A DNA stretch of 35,727 nt, taken from the NCBI GenBank assembly GCA_947379895.1, contig CANCPA010000024.1:1-35727 (forward strand), given 5' to 3'. This document shows, in pieces, positions 30,905-35,727 of this stretch (position 1 is its first letter; every line of letters begins with the position of its first letter). Made by a program: the position numbers and the translations under genes. A model generated the notes under the pieces. It worked only from the letters and a program-made list of their open reading frames with translations. It did no database searches and was not told where the DNA came from. The stretch comes from Chitinophagaceae bacterium. Lineage in GTDB: Bacteria > Bacteroidota > Bacteroidia > Chitinophagales > Chitinophagaceae.

Positions 30905-31927
30905 TTATTTATTTTTTACATTTTTGTGATATTCTAAATAATAAATTCGAATAAGGATTAAGAAATAAGAAATAATCAAAGGCCCAAATATTAAACCTGT
31001 AAGTCCAAAATAGCGAAGCCCAATGATAACGCCTAATACTGTAACTATCGGATGAATATCGGCCATTTTTTTTGCTAATAAGAATCGAATTAGGTTATCG
31101 CTTGCGCCAATAATTATGATTCCCCATCCCATTAAGAAAAGCCCTTGCCAAGTGTGCCCCTGAACTAAAAGATATAATGATATGGGAAGCCAAATTAATG
31201 AGGTTCCCACAATTGGTATAATTGAGGAAAAGCCAGTGATTACACACCAAAATCCTGGATCACTAACATCCGAAATCAAATAAGCAATGAATGCAAGAAA
31301 TCCATGGGCAACGATAATTAAGGGAACTACAACCGCGTTACTAAATGTTTGCATTTTTAATTCGTTCCCAAATATTTTCATTTGACTTCTTTTGAAAGGA
31401 AGGTAAAACATGACAGACGCTTCTAAACGATTCGTACTCACTATCATAAAATAAAGAAAGAAATACATCATGCCGATTGTTGTAAAGAAGTTGATACTAC
31501 TATTAAGGATTGAAGAGACAAAGCTTGTTGCAAAATCCTGAATGCCACTGATACTACTATTTACAATATTGATATTGTATCTTTTTTGAACAATCTCACC
31601 AAAATGTTTGATGGGTTTAAATAAGGCTGCTGGATTTTGTGACACAGAAATGATTTTGCCATAAAGCATTGTCGCCACCAATCCAATTGGCAATAAAATA
31701 ATAAAAAATGAGACAACAATAATTAGTATCGCTATGAAACCTTTCTTTAATTTAAATCTTTTTAGCAGAAAGTCAATTGAAGGTTTGCTGAGCACATAAA
31801 ACATTAAGGCCGAAAGGAAAGCAGTAAAGAAATCTAAAAGACTCCACATTAATAAGCCTGCAAAAATGATGATTATGCAAAGGAAAAAGTATCTGTTTAC
31901 TGTGAAATCTGTTTTATTATTAGTCAT
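30905..31927 (-). CDS. AI-2E family transporter (PerM-like)
   Basis: 340-aa polytopic protein; FFTAFLSALMFYVLSKPSIDFLLKRF; FWCVITGFSSIIPIVGTSLIWLPISLYLLVQG; HPIVTVLGVIIGLRYFGLTGLIFGPLIISYF. Confidence 0.9.
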   Translation of the reverse strand: MTNNKTDFTVNRYFFLCIIIIFAGLLMWSLLDFFTAFLSALMFYVLSKPSIDFLLKRFKLKKGFIAILIIVVSFFIILLPIGLVATMLYGKIISVSQNPAALFKPIKHFGEIVQKRYNINIVNSSISGIQDFATSFVSSILNSSINFFTTIGMMYFFLYFMIVSTNRLEASVMFYLPFKRSQMKIFGNELKMQTFSNAVVVPLIIVAHGFLAFIAYLISDVSDPGFWCVITGFSSIIPIVGTSLIWLPISLYLLVQGHTWQGLFLMGWGIIIIGASDNLIRFLLAKKMADIHPIVTVLGVIIGLRYFGLTGLIFGPLIISYFLILIRIYYLEYHKNVKNK

Positions 31928-31998
31928 AATGTAGTGTCTGTATTTAAATGCTGTATTTTTACGAAAATTAAAAGTATAGTATTTTTAAATAAAAGATT

Positions 31999-32247
31999 AT
32001 GAATAGCAATCAAAAGTTTTGGAGTGGACTAATCTTAGGTGCAGCTGCGGGTGCAGCAATTGCGCTTCTGTTAAGTACCGATAAGGGAAAAGAAGTGTTG
32101 TCGGACGCTGCAGATTCAGCCGAAAAGATGGGAAATGATCTGAAATCAAAATTGGAAAGCCTAGACAAAGAATTGAAATCTATATTAGAAAGGGGGAAAG
32201 TTATTGCGGAGGAGTTAGAAAATAAAGTGACAGAGACCATTATATAG
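31999..32247 (+). CDS. YtxH domain-containing protein
   Basis: FWSGLILGAAAGAAIALLLSTDKGKEVLSDAADSAEKM. Confidence 0.85.
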   Translation: MNSNQKFWSGLILGAAAGAAIALLLSTDKGKEVLSDAADSAEKMGNDLKSKLESLDKELKSILERGKVIAEELENKVTETII

Positions 32248-32333
32248 TCTATTATGTTGAGGAGTTATGAGTGTTTGCTTACTGTAGTCACTTAATAATA
32301 GATTACATGTCGTACTAACTACTAAATATTATT

Positions 32334-32699
32334 ATGAAAAGAGAAGAAGCTTCTTTCTTTACTGAAACACGAAATCAGCTAGAGGATTATATTCAGGATA
32401 GGTTACTCTTGATAAAGTTACAAACGGCCGAGAAAACAGCGCGCCTAGCGGGTATACTCATTGCTTTGCTAGTCATTGCCTTGTTGAGCTTTTTTGTCCT
32501 TTTGTTTATTAGTATCATGGGCGGATATTATTTTGCGAGTCTTACAGGAAGTTTATTCTCAGGATTTGGAATTATAGCATCCTTTTATCTCTTATTATTA
32601 TTGGTAATTATTAAGAATCGAAAGAAACTAATCGAAACCAAAGTAAGTAATACAATTATTAAGACATTTTTCGAAAAAGAAGAAGAACCCGAATCATGA
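32334..32699 (+). CDS. Holin-superfamily-like membrane protein
   Basis: 121 aa, two hydrophobic helices: LAGILIALLVIALLSFFVLLFISIMGGYYFASLTGSLFSGFGIIASFYLLLLLVIIK. Confidence 0.65.
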   Translation: MKREEASFFTETRNQLEDYIQDRLLLIKLQTAEKTARLAGILIALLVIALLSFFVLLFISIMGGYYFASLTGSLFSGFGIIASFYLLLLLVIIKNRKKLIETKVSNTIIKTFFEKEEEPES

Positions 32700-33046
32700 A
32701 AACAAATGCAAATAACCTGTCGCTTACAAGTATTGAGGATACACAAAAAGCAATTCAAATTGTTAAAAAGAGAATTGAATTAAAAGAACAGATTTTAGAG
32801 GAACGATTGCAACAGCTACCTCAAGAAATTATAAAGGCAGGCATTGGTAAGGTCATCCCGGCTTTTATTAATGCAAAAATATCTAACCGCACGTGGAGCA
32901 TTTTTAAGGATGCTTTAGGTCTATTATCTCCGTTCTCTACTAATAAAGTCTCTTTAATGAAAGATGTTGTTAAGCAGGTGGGGTTGATTGGTTTGTTGAA
33001 ATTAGTGATTGCCTTTTTTACTAACAAGCAAGAAACAACACAATAA
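32696..33046 (+). CDS. Hypothetical protein overlapping the end of the holin-like gene
   Basis: 116 aa; the ATGA overlap suggests translational coupling. Confidence 0.75.
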   Translation: MKTNANNLSLTSIEDTQKAIQIVKKRIELKEQILEERLQQLPQEIIKAGIGKVIPAFINAKISNRTWSIFKDALGLLSPFSTNKVSLMKDVVKQVGLIGLLKLVIAFFTNKQETTQ

Positions 33047-33060
33047 TTCAAAGCTTCCTT

Positions 33061-33504
33061 TTATTTGTTATTTAATTTTTCAATTACAGCAGTAGGAACG
33101 CTAACTTTTTTCTTGTTTTTATAATCAAAACACATCATTCCTGTCTTTGCTTTTCCCGCAATTGCTTGGCCTTCATTTTCCAAAATTTCTATCAAATAAA
33201 AGATATCGAATCCTAATCTGTCGAATCCATTTGCTGCAACAGAAATTTTTACTAAATCCCCATATCCTAATTCTCGCTTATATTCAATTGCAACGTCGCA
33301 CATGATTAAACCTACACCTTCTATATCCATTTCTGTATATCCATGATGCTTTAAAAATTGCAACCTTGCTTCATGTATTAGTGATAGAAAAGAATCGTTA
33401 CCAACATGTCCACCATAATTCAAGTCTGTAATCCGAATAGCAATAGTTGTTGAATAATGAAAGCTGCCAGGTAAATTTATTTTTACTCTTTCCATTTTAT
33501 GCAA
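33061..33504 (-). CDS. Hotdog-fold acyl-CoA thioesterase
   Basis: TDLNYGGHVGNDSFLSLIHEARLQFLKHHGYTE...EYKRELGYGDLVKISV. Confidence 0.85.
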   Translation of the reverse strand: MHKMERVKINLPGSFHYSTTIAIRITDLNYGGHVGNDSFLSLIHEARLQFLKHHGYTEMDIEGVGLIMCDVAIEYKRELGYGDLVKISVAANGFDRLGFDIFYLIEILENEGQAIAGKAKTGMMCFDYKNKKKVSVPTAVIEKLNNK

Positions 33505-33538
33505 ATTAATATCGTGATTATACTTTTTTTAAGGAAAT

Positions 33539-34831
33539 TTAATTTGAGCTAACCGGGTTAATGCTACTTAAAGTCGCATTTGATTCTACAGGAACTTTAC
33601 CTTTTTTGTTGTAAGAAACCCAATATGAAACAAGAATGCAACTTATAAAAGGTGACGTGTAAAACAAATACAAATAAGGGACATCAACAAGCGTATAAAA
33701 AACAACTAAAGTTAGTTTTAAAGCTGCCAAAGGAATATTGTGTAAAATGATTTCCTTTTTTCTATAATTAATCCAAGCGCAAATAAGCACAAATAGCATT
33801 GGAACTACAAAGGAAAGTGTGACTAAAGAATAGTGTTGCAAGGCAATGTGATTAGGTCCGAAAAATCGGGCAAAGCCTAAACTTATTTCAAATACATGCG
33901 GACCATCATGCCAAACTCTTCTAGCAAAATCAATGTAGGCACCAGGCAAATTGATAAAGCTATTAAGTATTGACCATCCAAATGGCATTAATACCAATAA
34001 GCAAAAACAAGCGATACCACTAATTTTCAAATGTAACCATTGCTTTCTTTTCCGCTGTACATATAATAATATTAGCATAGCAGGTAACCATCCAATTAGT
34101 GCATAGCGACTAAGAAGACAAAAACAGGCAGCTGCGCCAATAAATAGATAGTTTTCGCTAAGTAATGCTATTGTAAGCCATACATAGTTAATAATTACAA
34201 CACCTTCTTCAGTATAGGGTACTAAACCTGCCGAGTCATTTGTGAAGAGCCACCAAAAAAGCATGAAAACAGCTACTTTATAGGTAAGTGAAAGTCGTCT
34301 GCTAGCAAAAGGATTCCAAAGAAGAATCGCAAGCGAAAAGGCAAGAAATAATGCAGTAATAGTAATCCAACGGATATCAATGTGTAACCATTCGGCCACA
34401 CTGAATGGAAGCCACATCGCTGGTAGGTAAATTGGTTTAACACCCTGCCAAATATTTGGGATTATATCATATACCTTTTCCCAATGTCCCTCTACAAAGC
34501 GTTGACTCATTACTTTGATAATTGGCAGCATATCTGAATCATGAAAATCGAGTGGTGCATCCTGCATGAATATTATTCCAAAATGGCACATCATTACACC
34601 CATAATCGCTATAGCCGAGAATTTGTATCCATTAAATGTGTCAGTGAAAAATTCTTTTTTGGGTAATGTTAAGTGTGATTGGGGAAGAAATAGTACCGCA
34701 ATTGCTATTGAAATCCCACTGATAAAATATAAAATACTAGAAAATGCAGCAAGTTCTGAAAATGAAAGCAGATAGGTGCAACTCAATATTTCTAAAAAAA
34801 ACGCAGCAGTTAAAATTCTTTTTTGTAGCAA
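33539..34831 (-). CDS. Polytopic membrane protein, possibly GT-C type glycosyltransferase
   Basis: 430 aa with many hydrophobic segments; loop MQDAPLDFHDSDMLPIIKVMSQRFVEGHWEKVYDIIPNIWQGVKPIYLPAMWLP. Confidence 0.65.
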   Translation of the reverse strand: MLQKRILTAAFFLEILSCTYLLSFSELAAFSSILYFISGISIAIAVLFLPQSHLTLPKKEFFTDTFNGYKFSAIAIMGVMMCHFGIIFMQDAPLDFHDSDMLPIIKVMSQRFVEGHWEKVYDIIPNIWQGVKPIYLPAMWLPFSVAEWLHIDIRWITITALFLAFSLAILLWNPFASRRLSLTYKVAVFMLFWWLFTNDSAGLVPYTEEGVVIINYVWLTIALLSENYLFIGAAACFCLLSRYALIGWLPAMLILLYVQRKRKQWLHLKISGIACFCLLVLMPFGWSILNSFINLPGAYIDFARRVWHDGPHVFEISLGFARFFGPNHIALQHYSLVTLSFVVPMLFVLICAWINYRKKEIILHNIPLAALKLTLVVFYTLVDVPYLYLFYTSPFISCILVSYWVSYNKKGKVPVESNATLSSINPVSSN

Positions 34832-35030
34832 AGTAGTCTTTTCAATTAGTTAATAGAAAATGTTAATGCAAAAAGCATACTCAATTCTTAAAATCGAAGC
34901 TTTTTTTCAATTATTGCTAAAATAAGTAAATATTAGATTATTAAAAAATATTTAATTCAATCAAATAATTCATAAATCAATTTCGTAAGGTTCTGTGGTT
35001 TGCCTGTTTTAAAAGAATACAAGAAGGGAA

Positions 35031-35282
35031 GTTGCTGACGCTAACACTTTAGCATCTAACGTTAATACAAAAGTTGCTGACGTTAACACTTTAGCATCTA
35101 ACGTTAATACAAAAGTTGCTGACGCTAACACTTTAGCATCTAACGTTAATACAAAAGTTGCTGACGCTAACACTTTAGCATCTGACGTTAATACAAAAGT
35201 TGCTGACGCTAACACTTTAGCATCTGACGTTAATACAAAAGTTGCTGACGTTAACACTTTAGCATCTGACGTTAATACAAAA
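35031..35282. repeat. Array E: six near-identical 42-bp units (2 x 21 bp)
   Basis: gttgctgacg[c/t]taacactttagcatct[a/g]acgttaatacaaaa x6; the two 21-bp halves match at about 12 of 21 positions. Confidence 0.97.
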
Positions 35283-35429
35283 GTTGTGATATCTAACCTT
35301 TTTTAGGAAAATTAGTGTATTTGATTTCTGCGTAGGACAAAACTAGAATCATCGCTACAAATTTGTTTTCTGCAGTACCATTTTATTTATCAAACCTATT
35401 TTTTACCAAAATAATAAAAATAAAGTAAT

Positions 35430-35466
35430 GGAAACTTTGGTAACGTAAAAAGTTTCCGTAGTTTCG
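35430..35466 (+). promoter_or_regulatory. Bacteroidota-type promoter overlapping a dyad operator upstream of the TetR gene
   Basis: TTTG (35436-35439), 19-nt spacer, TAgtTTCG (35459-35466); dyad GGAAACTTT (35430-35438) / AAAGTTTCC (35449-35457). Confidence 0.65.
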
Positions 35467-35482
35467 CAGCTGATTATTAACA

Positions 35483-35727
35483 ATGGAAATACAAGAAAGA
35501 ATAGTAGTAAAAGCACATGAATTATTTATGCGATATGGCATCCGCAGTATCAGCATGGATGAGATTGCGAGTACTCTTGGGATTTCTAAAAAAACTATCT
35601 ATCACTCCTTCAAAGATAAAGATGCGCTTTTAGATAATGTACTTGAAATTGAAATGAACAGAAGGGAATGTAATTGTTCAAAGACAAAGGAGATTTGTGA
35701 AAATGCTGTACATGAAATATTTCTAGC
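35483..35727 (+). CDS. TetR/AcrR-family transcriptional regulator, truncated by the window end
   Basis: MEIQERIVVKAHELFMRYGIRSISMDEIASTLGISKKTIYHSFKDKDALLDNVLEIEM: canonical TetR HTH. Confidence 0.9.
   Translation, partial: MEIQERIVVKAHELFMRYGIRSISMDEIASTLGISKKTIYHSFKDKDALLDNVLEIEMNRRECNCSKTKEICENAVHEIFL

Noticed and set aside
35009-35257. 82-aa minus-strand ORF over array E
   Set aside because: Pure translation of the 42-bp repeat (TSATFVLTSDAKVLA...), no leader or domain.
35031-35282. CRISPR array
   Set aside because: No spacers of differing sequence: the whole 42-bp unit repeats, and no cas genes are visible. The same argument applies to arrays A-D.
1-35727. tRNA or rRNA genes
   Set aside because: None recognised by eye on either strand; a tRNAscan/Infernal run would be needed to exclude them fully.

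Overview
The window is an AT-rich Bacteroidota (Chitinophagaceae-like) chromosomal segment. Well-supported genes, in order: two paralogous secreted right-handed beta-helix proteins with T9SS-type C-termini (1163-4444, 9296-12904); a frameshifted secreted protein (4447-6274); a hypothetical protein with a C-terminal carboxypeptidase-regulatory-like domain (7337-8254, -); an N-terminal-half CarB (13436-15082); a small PID-CTERM-like protein; a GH63/MGH1-like glucosidase; RNase HII; two tandem LuxR-type response regulators; thymidylate synthase; a PD-(D/E)XK (Rpn-like) nuclease; topoisomerase IV subunit B; a TPR protein with a papain/LRAT-like C-terminal region; an M36 metallopeptidase with PA domain and T9SS tail; an AI-2E family transporter; a YtxH / holin-like / hypothetical cluster; a hotdog thioesterase; a polytopic membrane protein; and the start of a TetR regulator running off the window. 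The most striking signal is a set of five intergenic degenerate tandem arrays (about 89-549, 8347-8599, 13071-13322, 22991-23346, 35031-35282). All keep a 21-bp period but each has its own consensus sequence. None lies between convergent genes. They look neither like CRISPR nor like credible genes. In at least one frame most of them spell coiled-coil-like heptads, often broken by stop codons, and 21 bp is also two turns of B-DNA. Two of the arrays precede a ~180-bp block conserved upstream of both beta-helix paralogs. Other notable items: a carB split at its internal duplication boundary, a terminator-like hairpin inside the start of the 4447 ORF, a symmetric forward-forward-reverse-reverse hairpin cluster at 6943-7252, a 165-bp MITE-like inverted-repeat element, and a 36-bp perfect palindrome at the edge of one array. 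All calls are by eye, with no database search.
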